Source: Alitibacter langaaensis DSM 22999
GTDB lineage: Bacteria; Pseudomonadota; Gammaproteobacteria; Enterobacterales; Pasteurellaceae
Reading direction: 5' to 3'
NCBI RefSeq assembly: GCF_003096995.1
Contig: NZ_QENU01000009.1
Span: 1-64,000, forward strand
DNA length: 64,000 nt
A program made the translations under genes and the position numbers. Numbering within the stretch: position 1 is the stretch's first letter; every line of letters begins with the position of its first letter. Below are positions 22,166-33,204 of this stretch, one piece after another. The notes under the pieces were generated by a model. It ran no database searches and was not told the DNA's origin. It saw only the letters and a program-made list of their open reading frames with translations.

Positions 22166-23584
22166 ATGTCAACTACGTCAAGTAGAAAAATCGGTTTGTT
22201 ATCTTTAACCGCATTAGTCCTGAGTTCAATGATTGGCTCAGGCATTTTTAGTCTGCCGCAAAATATGGCTGCCGTGGCAGGCGTTGAAGGGATTTCCATC
22301 GGCTGGCTCATCACGGGTATCGGAATTATTTTCTTAGGGCTATCCTTTTTCTTTATTTCTCGCTTACGCCCAGATTTAGACGGCGGCATTTATACCTATG
22401 CCCGTGAAGGTTTTGGCGAGCTGATGGGATTTATGTCCGCTTGGGGCTATTGGTTATGCGCCACCATTGGCATCGTAGGCTATCTCACTGTTGCCTTTGA
22501 AGGCTTAGGCGTATTTACTGATACGGAAAGTGCGGTCATTTTCGGGCAAGGAAATACACTGGCTTCGTTTATTGGCGCGTCTATCATTGTGTGGCTTGTG
22601 CACGCCTTAATCGCAGGCGGAATCAAAGAAGCTGCCTCAGTCAATCTGGTGGCAACCTTTGTTAAAGTCGCGCCACTCGTGTTATTCATTATTCTCGGCG
22701 TTTATTTCTTTGATCTTGATTTATTTAAATCGGATATCAAAGCGGCATCCCTTGGTAACAGTGTCACCGCTCAAGTAAAAGATACGATGCTAATCACCCT
22801 TTGGGTATTCACAGGGGTGGAGGGCGCCTCTATTCTTTCAGCGCATGCAAAACGTAAAAGTGATGTGGGATTAGCCACGGTGTTAGGGATTTTAATCGCC
22901 CTTGCCCTTTATGTGGCGATCACTATACTTTCCCTTGGTATCTTGCCTCGCGAAACCATTGCCAATTTAGCCAATCCATCAATGGGCCCATTGCTTGATG
23001 CGATGATGGGGCCAACGGGCAAAGTCATCATCACCGCTTGCTTAATTGTGTCGGTGCTCGCCTCTTATATCAGCTGGACAATGTATTCTGCTGAAGTGCC
23101 TTATTTAGGCTCAAAAAATGGCGCATTCCCGAAAATTTTAAATAAACTTAATCAAAATGGCACACCGATCAATTCCTTGTGGTTCACAGGGCTTATCGTA
23201 CAACTCTGTTTAGTTCTCGTTTTTGTTTTCGAGCAAAGCTATAACACATTGTTGCTCATTTCAACCTCAATGATTTTAATCCCTTATTTCCTAATTGGCG
23301 CTTATCTCACCAAACTAGCCTTCCAAACTCAGGCAAAATGGTTTGTGAAACTCACGGGAATTATGGCATCGCTTTACGGATTATGGATCATTTATGCTGC
23401 AGGTTTACAATATTTATTGTTATCAGTGGTGCTTTATGTGCCGGGCATTTTGCTGTTTTTATATTCCAATCGTCAATGGAATGGCAAAATTAAACTTGTT
23501 GCCTGGGAAAAAATACTGATCGCAATAATCTTAGCAATTTTCTGCTATGCGCTATATGTATTGCCAGAATTGCTAGCCGCTTAA
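22166..23584 (+). CDS. APC-superfamily amino acid permease, probably basic amino acid antiporter type
   Basis: A 472-residue polytopic inner-membrane protein with about 12-13 hydrophobic spans. The first span carries the APC signature LVLSSMIGSGIFSLPQNMA. The pattern GGIYTYAREGFGELMGFMSAWGYW and WVFTGVEGASILSAHAKRK resemble the ArcD/YdgI arginine-ornithine or lysine antiporter group more than MmuP, as I recall these families. The substrate is therefore uncertain: it may exchange basic amino acids, or serve the upstream mmuM. A TAGGAAAT ribosome site precedes the start. A strong inverted USS terminator follows at 23591-23630. Confidence 0.82.
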   Translation: MSTTSSRKIGLLSLTALVLSSMIGSGIFSLPQNMAAVAGVEGISIGWLITGIGIIFLGLSFFFISRLRPDLDGGIYTYAREGFGELMGFMSAWGYWLCATIGIVGYLTVAFEGLGVFTDTESAVIFGQGNTLASFIGASIIVWLVHALIAGGIKEAASVNLVATFVKVAPLVLFIILGVYFFDLDLFKSDIKAASLGNSVTAQVKDTMLITLWVFTGVEGASILSAHAKRKSDVGLATVLGILIALALYVAITILSLGILPRETIANLANPSMGPLLDAMMGPTGKVIITACLIVSVLASYISWTMYSAEVPYLGSKNGAFPKILNKLNQNGTPINSLWFTGLIVQLCLVLVFVFEQSYNTLLLISTSMILIPYFLIGAYLTKLAFQTQAKWFVKLTGIMASLYGLWIIYAAGLQYLLLSVVLYVPGILLFLYSNRQWNGKIKLVAWEKILIAIILAIFCYALYVLPELLAA

Positions 23585-23590
23585 TCTGCT

Positions 23591-23630
23591 TAAGTGCGGT
23601 TAAAATTGAGAAAATTTTGACCGCACTTTT
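23591..23630 (+). terminator. Inverted uptake-sequence pair after the APC permease
   Basis: TAAGTGCGGTTAAAATT and AAAATTTTGACCGCACTTTTA form a stem with a short loop and T-rich end. Confidence 0.8.
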
Positions 23631-23667
23631 ACTAATACGCTTGCCAATCTGTCAGTCATCCTTAAAC

Positions 23668-23710
23668 TGTGACACAGGTCACAGTCTTTTCATCATTTTC
23701 TTTATATAAT
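23668..23710 (+). promoter_or_regulatory. CRP-dependent (class II) promoter of agp
   Basis: TGTGACACAGGTCACA at 23668-23683 matches the CRP half sites TGTGA and TCACA exactly, inside a 20-bp perfect palindrome ACTGTGAC-ACAG-GTCACAGT. A TATAAT -10 hexamer is at 23705-23710. With transcription starting near 23717, the CRP centre falls at about -41.5, the class II position. Confidence 0.8.
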
Positions 23711-23739
23711 TTCTGCAGTTTTATACCACAGGAGTTATT

Positions 23740-25038
23740 ATGAAAAAACTAACCTTTCTTTCTAGCATAATTATGCTAGCCCTAAGCCAAACAGCTTACG
23801 CCAATACCACAACAGATATTGCTGCTAAACAAGCACAATTACATGATAATTATCAACTTCAACAAGTGGTGGTGCTAAGTCGTCATAATATTCGAGCACC
23901 ACTTTCTGGCAAAGACAGTAAGCTCGGTAAAGTCACTTCACATCAATGGATTGATTGGAGTGCGAACCCTAGTGAATTAACTTCTCGTGGCGGTATTTTA
24001 GAAACAGCCATGGGCCAATATTTCCGTAAATGGTTAGAATCCGAAGGGGTATTCACGGAAGGTAAATGCCCAACAGTAGATGAAATCAATGTCTATGCCA
24101 ACAGCATGCAACGCACAATTGCAACGGCAGAATATTTTGCGGCAGCATTCTCGCCGACTTGTGCAGTCGAAGTGAATCATCGTTTTGCCCCAAGTAAAAT
24201 GGATCCAATTTTCTTCCCTCGTTTAACCAAAACAAGCCCTGAATTTGAAGCGCAAGCGATGAAAGAAATCAATCAACTGGACAATCAAAACAGCTTAAAG
24301 GCACTAACTGAAACCTTAAAACCCTCTTTCCAAATTATTGAAAATGTATTGGATATGAAAGATTCGCCTGCTTGTAAAAATGAAAATATTTGCCAGCTTG
24401 ATGACTTTGATACCAAAATGATTTTCAAACAAAATCAAGAACCCAATTTAAGTGGCTCATTAAAATTAGCGACATCCATTGCTGATGCGTTGGTTCTGCA
24501 ATATTTTGAAGCCAATGATGAACAAGCTGCATTTGGTAAAAAATTATCTAGCGCTGATTGGGAAGCAATTTCCAAAGTCAAAGATGTGTATGGTGATATT
24601 TTATTTACCGCGCCAAGTGTCGCCGCCAATGTAGCGCATCCATTAATAACTTATATGAAAGATGAATTAAACGCCAAAGATCGTAAATTCACCTATTTAG
24701 TGGGGCATGATTCAAATATTGGTTCAGTCACCAAAGCTTTAGGTGTAGAAGATTATAGTTTGCCAAATACTATCGAGAAAAAAACGCCAATCGGTTCAAA
24801 ATTAGTCTTTGAAAAATGGGTGAATAAACAAACTCAACAAGCCTATGTTGCAATCAATTTAGTCTATCAAACAACTAATCAGTTACGTCATATTCAACCG
24901 TTAGACTTAAAAAATAAACCGATGATCTATACATTAAAATTAGAAGGATTAACCCCAAATGACATGGGATTATATGACTTCAATGATGTGAATGCCCGAT
25001 TCCAACAGGCCATTTCACAATATGAACAAATCAAATAA
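23740..25038 (+). CDS. agp: Periplasmic glucose-1-phosphatase (histidine acid phosphatase)
   Basis: A 432-residue exported phosphatase. A Sec signal peptide covers residues 1-21, with likely cleavage at AYA|NTT. The mature start YQLQQVVVLSRHNIRAPL mirrors E. coli Agp, including the RHN variant of the RHG motif (catalytic H48). The proton-donor HD pair is H323-D324 in VGHDSNIGS. Agp releases glucose from glucose-1-phosphate in the periplasm and can act weakly on phytate. Cysteine pairs for disulfides are present (CPT, CAV, CKNENIC). A TAGGAGTT-like ribosome site (AGGAG) is present. A CRP site suggests expression when preferred sugars are scarce. No USS core was noticed inside the gene, which may hint at a later arrival. 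Confidence 0.87.
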   Translation: MKKLTFLSSIIMLALSQTAYANTTTDIAAKQAQLHDNYQLQQVVVLSRHNIRAPLSGKDSKLGKVTSHQWIDWSANPSELTSRGGILETAMGQYFRKWLESEGVFTEGKCPTVDEINVYANSMQRTIATAEYFAAAFSPTCAVEVNHRFAPSKMDPIFFPRLTKTSPEFEAQAMKEINQLDNQNSLKALTETLKPSFQIIENVLDMKDSPACKNENICQLDDFDTKMIFKQNQEPNLSGSLKLATSIADALVLQYFEANDEQAAFGKKLSSADWEAISKVKDVYGDILFTAPSVAANVAHPLITYMKDELNAKDRKFTYLVGHDSNIGSVTKALGVEDYSLPNTIEKKTPIGSKLVFEKWVNKQTQQAYVAINLVYQTTNQLRHIQPLDLKNKPMIYTLKLEGLTPNDMGLYDFNDVNARFQQAISQYEQIK

Positions 25039-25075
25039 GTGATGAAGCATCAGTAGCATTAAGAGACATTCATAC

Positions 25076-25119
25076 AAAAAGTGCGGTTAAAACTGAATAA
25101 GTTTAACCGCACTTTTTTA
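25076..25119. terminator. Inverted uptake-sequence pair between agp and pgi
   Basis: AAAAAGTGCGGTTAAAACT and AGTTTAACCGCACTTTTTTA form a long stem between two convergent genes, with A and T runs on both sides. Confidence 0.85.
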
Positions 25120-25130
25120 GTCTTTAAGCT

Positions 25131-26846
<1,716 letters not shown>

Positions 26847-26858
26847 TTATCAAAAAAG

Positions 26859-27935
26859 TTAATCGATATATTCCGTTAAAACCCGTGGCGTCAATTTTGT
26901 CATCAATTCATAGCTTAAAATGCCTATATGTTTAGCCACGATTTCAATAGGCAATTCTTTGCCCCATAAAATCACTTCATCGCCGACTTTGTCTGTGCAG
27001 CCCAAGCCAAGATCCACGGTAATCATATCCATTGAAACACGTCCAACAATTGGCACAATTCGTCCATTGATAAAAACAGGCGTGCCGACTGGAATATTAC
27101 GCGGATAGCCATCGCCATAGCCAATGGCAATCACGCCAATTTTAGTGTCTTCTTCACTCACCCAAGTGCCGCCATAGCCTACGGGCTCGCCTGCTTGATG
27201 ATTGCGAACCGCAATCAGTGAGGAGGTTAAGGTCATCACAGGTTGTAAGCCAAATTCAGCGCTTGGCGTATCCGTTGGCGATACGCCATACATAATAATG
27301 CCTGGACGAATCCAATCTAAATGGGACGCCTGCCAAAACAAAATTCCGCCTGACGCGGCGATACAACGCTCTCCTGCTTTCCCTTCCGTTACCGTAAGAA
27401 AACGATTGAGTTGAATATTTGTGTAATCAGATTCTAGCTCATCAGCGCGGCTAAAGTGGCTAACAAAGCCTAAGTGCGGATCAATATTCGGGCATTTTTG
27501 CAATTCTTGATAAAAATAATCCACTTCATCTAAGGCGACACCTAAACGGTGCATTCCCGTGTCAATTTTCAACCACACTTTGATAGGATTAGGCAATTTG
27601 GCGGATTTTAGTGCGGTTAATTGCTCTTGGTTGTGAATGACAGTTTGAATATTATTGACGGCTAAAATCGGTAAATCTTTGGCGGAAAAAAAACCTTCCA
27701 ACAACAAAATGGGTTTGATAATCCCTTTTGAACGTAACGCCAAGGCTTCTTCCAAACGTGCCACGCCAAAACCGTCCACATGCTCTTCTAAAGTGGATGC
27801 CACGAATTCAACGCCATGCCCATAGGCATTCGCTTTGACGATAGCAATCATTTTACTATTTGGCGCTTTTTGGTGGATGAGTTGAATATTATGTTTCAGT
27901 GCCACTGAACTAATTTTGGCTGTTGCTGGTTTCAT
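26859..27935 (-). CDS. alr: Alanine racemase
   Basis: A 358-residue pyridoxal-phosphate enzyme that makes D-alanine for peptidoglycan. The PLP lysine is K34 in [11 protein letters not shown]. The catalytic tyrosine lies in [13 protein letters not shown], near residue 253. The C-terminal beta domain includes [11 protein letters not shown]. Length matches E. coli Alr (359). It lies between dnaB (upstream) and pgi (downstream) on the same strand, with about 80 bases to pgi containing a single USS. Confidence 0.96.
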   Translation of the reverse strand: MKPATAKISSVALKHNIQLIHQKAPNSKMIAIVKANAYGHGVEFVASTLEEHVDGFGVARLEEALALRSKGIIKPILLLEGFFSAKDLPILAVNNIQTVIHNQEQLTALKSAKLPNPIKVWLKIDTGMHRLGVALDEVDYFYQELQKCPNIDPHLGFVSHFSRADELESDYTNIQLNRFLTVTEGKAGERCIAASGGILFWQASHLDWIRPGIIMYGVSPTDTPSAEFGLQPVMTLTSSLIAVRNHQAGEPVGYGGTWVSEEDTKIGVIAIGYGDGYPRNIPVGTPVFINGRIVPIVGRVSMDMITVDLGLGCTDKVGDEVILWGKELPIEIVAKHIGILSYELMTKLTPRVLTEYID

Positions 27936-28043
27936 ATTGAACTTCTTATTTCTGATATAGCGCTGATGATGCGCAATTGACTATCATCAACGCGGTTAAG
28001 ATTCGTTAGTTTTGGTATTATTAATAAATTGAACGCCAAACTA

Positions 28044-29456
28044 TTAATATTCGTCCGACAGCTGCCATGCTTGTGGCGCATTGTCGAAACGAGAATATTG
28101 TCCTTGGAAAATCAATGGTACGCGTCCAATTGGGCCATTACGCTGTTTACCGATAATAATTTCCGCACGATTGCGGTTTTCTTCGGTTGTTTCGTGATAC
28201 ACCTCGTCACGGTAGATAAACATAATCAAGTCGGCATCTTGCTCGATAGAGCCAGATTCACGCAAGTCAGAGTTTACAGGGCGTTTGTCCGTGCGGTTTT
28301 CCAAGGTACGGTTTAATTGTGACAACGCCACAACGGGCACTTCTAATTCTTTTGCCAATGCTTTTAGCGAGCGAGAAATTTCGGCAATTTCAAGGGTGCG
28401 ATTATCAAAACCTGGTGCACGCATTAATTGCAAATAATCCACCATAATCAAACTTAAACCACCATGCTCACGATACACACGGCGCGCACGAGAACGCAAT
28501 TCTGTTGGCGTAAGGCCCGATGAATCATCAATATACATATTAGGTTTTTCGGCTAGCATTGCCATCGTGCTCGAAATTTTCGCCCAGTCATTGTCATCAT
28601 TAATTTGCCCCGTGCGAATTGCGGTTTGATCAACACGCGAAAGTGACGCAAGGGTACGCATCATAATTTGTTCCGCTGGCATTTCAAGACTAAAAATCAA
28701 CACAGGTTTCTCACTATGCATTGCGGCATTTTCGCATAAGTTCATCGCAAAGGTGGTTTTCCCCATAGAAGGACGTGCCGCCACAATGATTAAATCGGAA
28801 GGCTGTAAACCCGATGTTTTCTTGTCTAAATCCGCAAAACCTGTTGTGACACCAGTTAAACCTTTCTGCCCACTCATTTTGAGCATCTCAATACGATCAA
28901 TGGTGCGCGCCAAAATAGCCGCAATATTCTCAGGGCCTTCATTTTCTGAGGTACGTTTTTCTGCAATGCTGAATACTTCACGCTCGGCTTCATCAAGAAT
29001 TTCTTTAATGTCTTTACCTTTTGGCGAATAAGCTCGTTGCGCAATATTATTGCCCACACCGATAAGCTCTCGCAAAATCGCTTTTTCGCGCACAATATCC
29101 GCATAAGCATTCACATTCGCCGAACTTGGCGTATTTTTGGAAAGCTCCGCGAGATAGGCAAATCCGCCCACATCATCAATAACACCGCGTTTTTGTAGCG
29201 ATTGATCAAGGGTCAATAAATCAATGGGGGAATTTTGACGGGCTAAATTTTCCATTTCTTGGAAAATAATTCGATGGGCGGCAAGATAAAAATCTTGGTC
29301 AATCACACGCTCAACCACATTCTCCCAATGCAAATTATTAATCATCACTGCACCAAGTACTGCTTGTTCAGCTTCAATCGAATGCGGTGGAATACTCGCT
29401 TGCGCTAGTTGACTATCACGTTCAGAAAACTGCGAAGATGTCGGTTGTTTCGCCAT
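28044..29456 (-). CDS. dnaB: Replicative DNA helicase DnaB
   Basis: A 470-residue hexameric helicase, essentially the E. coli length (471). The N-terminal domain begins with the PPHSIEAEQAVLGA motif. The Walker A ARPSMGKTTFAMN is near residue 232, the Walker B LIMVDYLQLM follows, and the C-terminal block has VVALSQLNRTLENRTDKRP and DLRESGSIEQDADLIMFIYRDE. No intein interrupts these sites, although DnaB is a common intein host. The gene is divergent from gntR. Confidence 0.97.
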   Translation of the reverse strand: MAKQPTSSQFSERDSQLAQASIPPHSIEAEQAVLGAVMINNLHWENVVERVIDQDFYLAAHRIIFQEMENLARQNSPIDLLTLDQSLQKRGVIDDVGGFAYLAELSKNTPSSANVNAYADIVREKAILRELIGVGNNIAQRAYSPKGKDIKEILDEAEREVFSIAEKRTSENEGPENIAAILARTIDRIEMLKMSGQKGLTGVTTGFADLDKKTSGLQPSDLIIVAARPSMGKTTFAMNLCENAAMHSEKPVLIFSLEMPAEQIMMRTLASLSRVDQTAIRTGQINDDNDWAKISSTMAMLAEKPNMYIDDSSGLTPTELRSRARRVYREHGGLSLIMVDYLQLMRAPGFDNRTLEIAEISRSLKALAKELEVPVVALSQLNRTLENRTDKRPVNSDLRESGSIEQDADLIMFIYRDEVYHETTEENRNRAEIIIGKQRNGPIGRVPLIFQGQYSRFDNAPQAWQLSDEY

Positions 29457-29590
29457 TTAATTAACCAATAAGACTTCATCAAAAATTAGTGCATATCATA
29501 CCTGAAAATGAGATGAGATTTAAGTTAAAAGTGCGGTGAAATTTTACCGAGTTTTGAGTAGAATGAGAAAAAACTTCAAAATCTGGAATT

Positions 29591-30592
29591 ATGTCAACGA
29601 AATCAAAACGTCCTACTCTACAAGATATTGCTAATCATCTTGGGATTACAAAAATGACCATTAGCCGTTATTTGCGTGATCCTTCAACTGTCGCACCAGA
29701 AACACAAACTCGTATCGCAAAAGCCATTGAGCAATTCGGCTATATTCCTAATAAAGCACCGAATATGCTTTCCAATGCCAAAAGCCGTGCATTTGGCGTG
29801 TTATTACCTTCTTTAACAAATTCCGTTTTTGCTGATGTGCTGAAAGGTATTGAGATTGTTGCTGACAAAGCAAACTATCAAACAATGCTTGCTCACTATG
29901 GTTATAACTTAGAGAAAGAAGAACACCGTATCAAAAGTTTACTGTCTTACAACATTGACGGCTTAATTCTGTCAGAAAATCATCATACGAAGCAAACATT
30001 AAAAATGCTAGAAATTGCCAATATTCCCGTGATAGAAATTATGGATACTTCAGAATTAGGCATTCAACAAGTGGTGGGATTTGATAATGTGGCTGCCGCA
30101 CAAGCAATGGTAGAAACAATGATTCTCCGTGGTTATAAAAATGTCGTTTATTTTTCCGCTCGCCAAGACAAACGTAGCCTGTTAAAAATGCAAGGTTATA
30201 CCAATGCGATGAACAAATATCATTTAGATGCCCATGTTATCAGCACGCCTGAGCCTTCGTCTTTCACGCTAGGCGCCGAATTATTACAGCGAGCATTGAA
30301 AGAACACCCTAAAACTAATGGCATTTTTTGTACTAACGATGACTTAGCTATCGGTGCGATATTTGAATGTCAACGTATGGGGATTAGCGTACCTAAACAA
30401 ATGGCCATTGCAGGATTTCACGGCCACGATGTTGGGCAATCATTGAGTCCGCAGCTCGCATCGGTGATCACGCCCCGCTTGGAAATTGGAAAAATAGCTG
30501 CGCAAGAATTATTAAATCGCATTCACCAGATTCCACAACAACGCCGAATTATTGATCTTGGCTATGATATTCATCTCGGGGAAACGTTATAA
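29591..30592 (+). CDS. gntR: LacI-family repressor of gluconate genes
   Basis: A 333-residue LacI/GalR regulator. The N-terminal helix-turn-helix TLQDIANHLGITKMTISRYLRDP (about residues 9-31) and hinge are followed by a periplasmic-binding-protein-like ligand domain. Many blocks match E. coli GntR from memory: GVLLPSLTNSVFADVLKGIE, YQTMLAHYGYN, FCTNDDLAIGA and MAIAGFHGHD. It should repress gntK and the idnD operon and be released by gluconate. Two operators of the expected ATGTTA/TAACAT type lie in 31207-31353, not at its own promoter. It converges on gntK across an inverted USS terminator. Confidence 0.92.
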   Translation: MSTKSKRPTLQDIANHLGITKMTISRYLRDPSTVAPETQTRIAKAIEQFGYIPNKAPNMLSNAKSRAFGVLLPSLTNSVFADVLKGIEIVADKANYQTMLAHYGYNLEKEEHRIKSLLSYNIDGLILSENHHTKQTLKMLEIANIPVIEIMDTSELGIQQVVGFDNVAAAQAMVETMILRGYKNVVYFSARQDKRSLLKMQGYTNAMNKYHLDAHVISTPEPSSFTLGAELLQRALKEHPKTNGIFCTNDDLAIGAIFECQRMGISVPKQMAIAGFHGHDVGQSLSPQLASVITPRLEIGKIAAQELLNRIHQIPQQRRIIDLGYDIHLGETL

Positions 30593-30595
30593 ATG

Positions 30596-30635
30596 AAAGT
30601 GCGGTCAAAATTTATTATTTTTTAACCGCACTTTG
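30596..30635. terminator. Inverted uptake-sequence pair between gntR and gntK
   Basis: AAAGTGCGGTCAAAATTT and TTTTTAACCGCACTTTG form a stem between convergent genes. Confidence 0.8.
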
Positions 30636-30644
30636 TCTGATTTA

Positions 30645-31160
30645 TTAAATGAATGGTTTTAATGCTTGAACACAACGTTCTACAACTTCATTGAACGAAC
30701 CATCAATATTAATAGGAATAACATCGGGCTCATCAGATTGAGGCTCTTCTAGGGTAGCAAATTGGCTCTTGAGCATATCTTCTTTCATATAATGCCCTTT
30801 ACGTTGGCGCATTCGTTCTAAAATTAAATCATAACTGCCGTGCAACCAAATAAATTTCACATTTTCATTGCCCTCACGAATCAAGTCGCGATATTTTTTC
30901 TTCAATGCAGAGCAAACAATAATACCCACTTCACTTTTTTTCTCTAAGCTAAAGGCGGCATCACGAATACGTTCAAGCCAAGGCGCACGATCTTCATCAT
31001 TTAATGGATGACCTGCCCCCATTTTTAAAATATTGGCTTTAGGATGTAAATCATCCCCATCAATCAATTTAATGCCTAATTTTTCAGCGACCGCCGTACC
31101 GACAGAGGTTTTACCAGTACTACATACGCCCATTAAAATAAAACTTTTTCCTGTTGACAT
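30645..31160 (-). CDS. gntK: Gluconokinase
   Basis: A 171-residue kinase that phosphorylates gluconate to 6-phosphogluconate. The P-loop GVCSTGKT is at residues 11-18. Other GntK blocks are LIDGDDLHPKANILKMGAGHPLNDEDR, IIVCSALKKKYRDLIREGN and MRQRKGHYMKEDMLKSQFATLEEP. Length fits the E. coli enzyme (175). An AGGAGAG ribosome site lies before the ATG at 31160. It is divergent from idnD, and its promoter region holds a GntR operator at 31207-31222 and a CRP site at 31230-31245. Confidence 0.95.
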   Translation of the reverse strand: MSTGKSFILMGVCSTGKTSVGTAVAEKLGIKLIDGDDLHPKANILKMGAGHPLNDEDRAPWLERIRDAAFSLEKKSEVGIIVCSALKKKYRDLIREGNENVKFIWLHGSYDLILERMRQRKGHYMKEDMLKSQFATLEEPQSDEPDVIPINIDGSFNEVVERCVQALKPFI

Positions 31161-31184
31161 AATAGCTCTCCTAAATTTTCCATT

Positions 31185-31353
31185 ATCATATCTTATTTTT
31201 TAAATGATGTTACTGGTAACATTTTATTTTGTGATTGAGATCACAAAATTTCTTCCTAATTTTCTGCAGAAAAATTAAATTGTGAGCTAGCTCACAAAGT
31301 TTAAGATTAAAACTTTACCAATAACCTAAAAAAGAATATGTTACGCGTAACAA
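31185..31353. promoter_or_regulatory. Divergent gntK/idnD control region: two GntR operators around two CRP sites
   Basis: Four sites are directly visible. ATGTTACTGGTAACAT (31207-31222) and ATGTTACGCGTAACAA (31338-31353) match the GntR operator pattern ATGTTA-N4-TAACAT. TGTGATTGAGATCACA (31230-31245) and TGTGAGCTAGCTCACA (31281-31296) match CRP half sites exactly. For gntK, a TATGAT -10 (31190-31185, minus) would put its CRP site near -60 and the operator over the -35. For idnD, a start near 31330 would put CRP near -41.5 and the operator just downstream. The operator centres are 131 bases apart, so looping is possible. Confidence 0.82.
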
Positions 31354-31374
31354 TAAAGCCACAAGGGGAAATTT

Positions 31375-32418
31375 ATGAAACTAGAAACCTTATCTTGTGT
31401 TGTTAAAGGTAAATTAGATCTCGATATTATTACTCAACAGATTGAATATGATGAAAATAATCAAGATCAGACGTTAGTACAAATTACACGTGGTGGTATT
31501 TGTGGTTCTGACTTACATTATTATCAGCATGGTAAAGTGGGTAATTTTGAAGTAAAACATCCGATGATTTTAGGGCATGAAGTTATTGGTAAAGTGGTAA
31601 AAACGAATGATCCTAAACTGTATGTTGGGCAGAAAGTTGCTATTAATCCTGGTAAACCTTGCTTGAAATGTAAATATTGCTTATCAGGCGATATCAACCA
31701 ATGTGAAACAATGCGTTTCTTTGGTAGTGCAATGTACAACCCACATGTTGATGGTGGTTTTACTCAGTATAAAGTGGTGGATAATGCTCAATGCATTGAT
31801 TATCCACAAAATGCTTCTGATGATGTAATGGCTTTTGCAGAACCACTAGCGGTAACCATTCATGCGGCTAAACAAGCTGGTGATTTGAGCGGAAAGAAAG
31901 TATTTATTTCTGGTGTTGGTCCGATTGGTTGCCTTGTAGTTGCAGCAGTGAAAGCTTTAGGTGCGAGTGAAATCGTTTGTGCTGATATGAGTGAACGCTG
32001 CTTAGATTTAGCGCTAGAAATGGGGGCGACAAAAACTTTCCATGCAGCATCAGGCGATTTTACGCCTTATCTTGCACATAAAGGATATTTTGATGTCTCA
32101 TTTGAAGCCGCAGGGCATCCCTCTTCAATCGAGCGTTGTCTTGCCATTACTCGTGCTCGCGGAATACTTATTCAAGTTGGAATGGGAGGCGCTGTACCCG
32201 AGTTCAATGTCATGCCATTAATTGCAAAAGAAATTAGTTGGAAAGGTTCATTTCGTTTTATTGAAGAATTTAACACTTCCGTTGAATGGTTAAGTACAGG
32301 GAAAGTTAACCCTCTCCCATTACTGTCAAAAGTCGTTAATTTCAAAGATTTTAAAGCGGCATTAGATCTTGCTGGCAATAAAAATGAAATTGCTAAAGTA
32401 CAGCTAAGTTTTGAATAA
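31375..32418 (+). CDS. idnD: L-idonate 5-dehydrogenase (zinc alcohol dehydrogenase family)
   Basis: A 347-residue medium-chain dehydrogenase that should oxidise L-idonate to 5-ketogluconate. The catalytic zinc site begins with GGICGSDLHYY and continues with GHEVIG. The structural zinc loop shows CLKCKYCLSGDINQC. The Rossmann motif is GVGPIGCLVVAA. It resembles E. coli IdnD (343) and sits directly before idnO. A related sorbitol or threonine dehydrogenase role cannot be excluded from sequence alone, but gntR, gntK, idnO and the GntP permease around it fit idonate use. An AGGGGA ribosome site is present. Confidence 0.88.
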   Translation: MKLETLSCVVKGKLDLDIITQQIEYDENNQDQTLVQITRGGICGSDLHYYQHGKVGNFEVKHPMILGHEVIGKVVKTNDPKLYVGQKVAINPGKPCLKCKYCLSGDINQCETMRFFGSAMYNPHVDGGFTQYKVVDNAQCIDYPQNASDDVMAFAEPLAVTIHAAKQAGDLSGKKVFISGVGPIGCLVVAAVKALGASEIVCADMSERCLDLALEMGATKTFHAASGDFTPYLAHKGYFDVSFEAAGHPSSIERCLAITRARGILIQVGMGGAVPEFNVMPLIAKEISWKGSFRFIEEFNTSVEWLSTGKVNPLPLLSKVVNFKDFKAALDLAGNKNEIAKVQLSFE

Positions 32419-32428
32419 GGAATAGAAT

Positions 32429-33193
32429 ATGAGTGAATTATTTTCATTGAAAGGAAAACGGGTATTAATTACAGGTTCAACTCGTGGAATTGGGCGATTA
32501 TTAGCACAAGGTATGGTCGAACACGATGCTGAAGTGATTATTAATAGTACGACACAAGACAAATCTCAGGCAGTTGCTGATGAATTAAATGCTCAAGGAT
32601 TTAAAGCTTATGCTGTGGCATTTGATGTGACTGATACAGAAGCTGTACACAAATCAATTGATTATATTGAACAAAATATTGGACCGATTGATGTCCTAAT
32701 CAATAATGCGGGCATTCAGCGTCGTCATCCATTCTGTGAATTTCCAGAAAAGGACTTTGATGACATTATTCGAGTTAATCAAAAAGCTGTTTTCATTGTT
32801 TCTCAAGCCGTTGCTCGTTATATGGTTAAGCGTAATCAAGGCAAAATTATTAATATTGGTTCAATGCAAAGCGAATTAGGTCGTGACACCATCACGCCTT
32901 ATGCTGCGTCAAAAGGTGCAGTAAAAATGCTTACACGAGGTATGTGCGTTGAGCTCGCTCGTTACAATATTCAGGTTAATGGGATTGCCCCTGGCTATTT
33001 TGCCACTGAATTAACCAAACCATTGGTAGAAAATAAAGAATTTACCGAATGGTTATGTAAACGTACTCCTGCTAACCGTTGGGGCGATCCTAAAGAGTTA
33101 ATTGGAGCTGCTGTATTTTTATCATCTAAAGCATCAGACTTCGTCAATGGGCATTTATTGTTCGTTGATGGCGGTATGTTAGCTGCTGTATAG
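32429..33193 (+). CDS. idnO: Gluconate 5-dehydrogenase (short-chain dehydrogenase)
   Basis: A 254-residue SDR enzyme that should reduce 5-ketogluconate to D-gluconate. It shows the cofactor motif TGSTRGIGR, the NNAG motif (LINNAGIQRRHPF) and the YxxxK catalytic pair in TPYAASKGAVK, with the upstream Ser in INIGSMQSELG. Length equals E. coli IdnO (254). It starts 10 bases after idnD behind AAGGAAT and is followed 11 bases later by the permease gene, so the three are one operon. Confidence 0.92.
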   Translation: MSELFSLKGKRVLITGSTRGIGRLLAQGMVEHDAEVIINSTTQDKSQAVADELNAQGFKAYAVAFDVTDTEAVHKSIDYIEQNIGPIDVLINNAGIQRRHPFCEFPEKDFDDIIRVNQKAVFIVSQAVARYMVKRNQGKIINIGSMQSELGRDTITPYAASKGAVKMLTRGMCVELARYNIQVNGIAPGYFATELTKPLVENKEFTEWLCKRTPANRWGDPKELIGAAVFLSSKASDFVNGHLLFVDGGMLAAV

Positions 33194-33204
33194 AGGGATT
33201 TTCT

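Noticed and set aside
28044..29456. Intein in DnaB
   Set aside because: The Walker A, Walker B and C-terminal blocks are uninterrupted and the length equals the usual 470.
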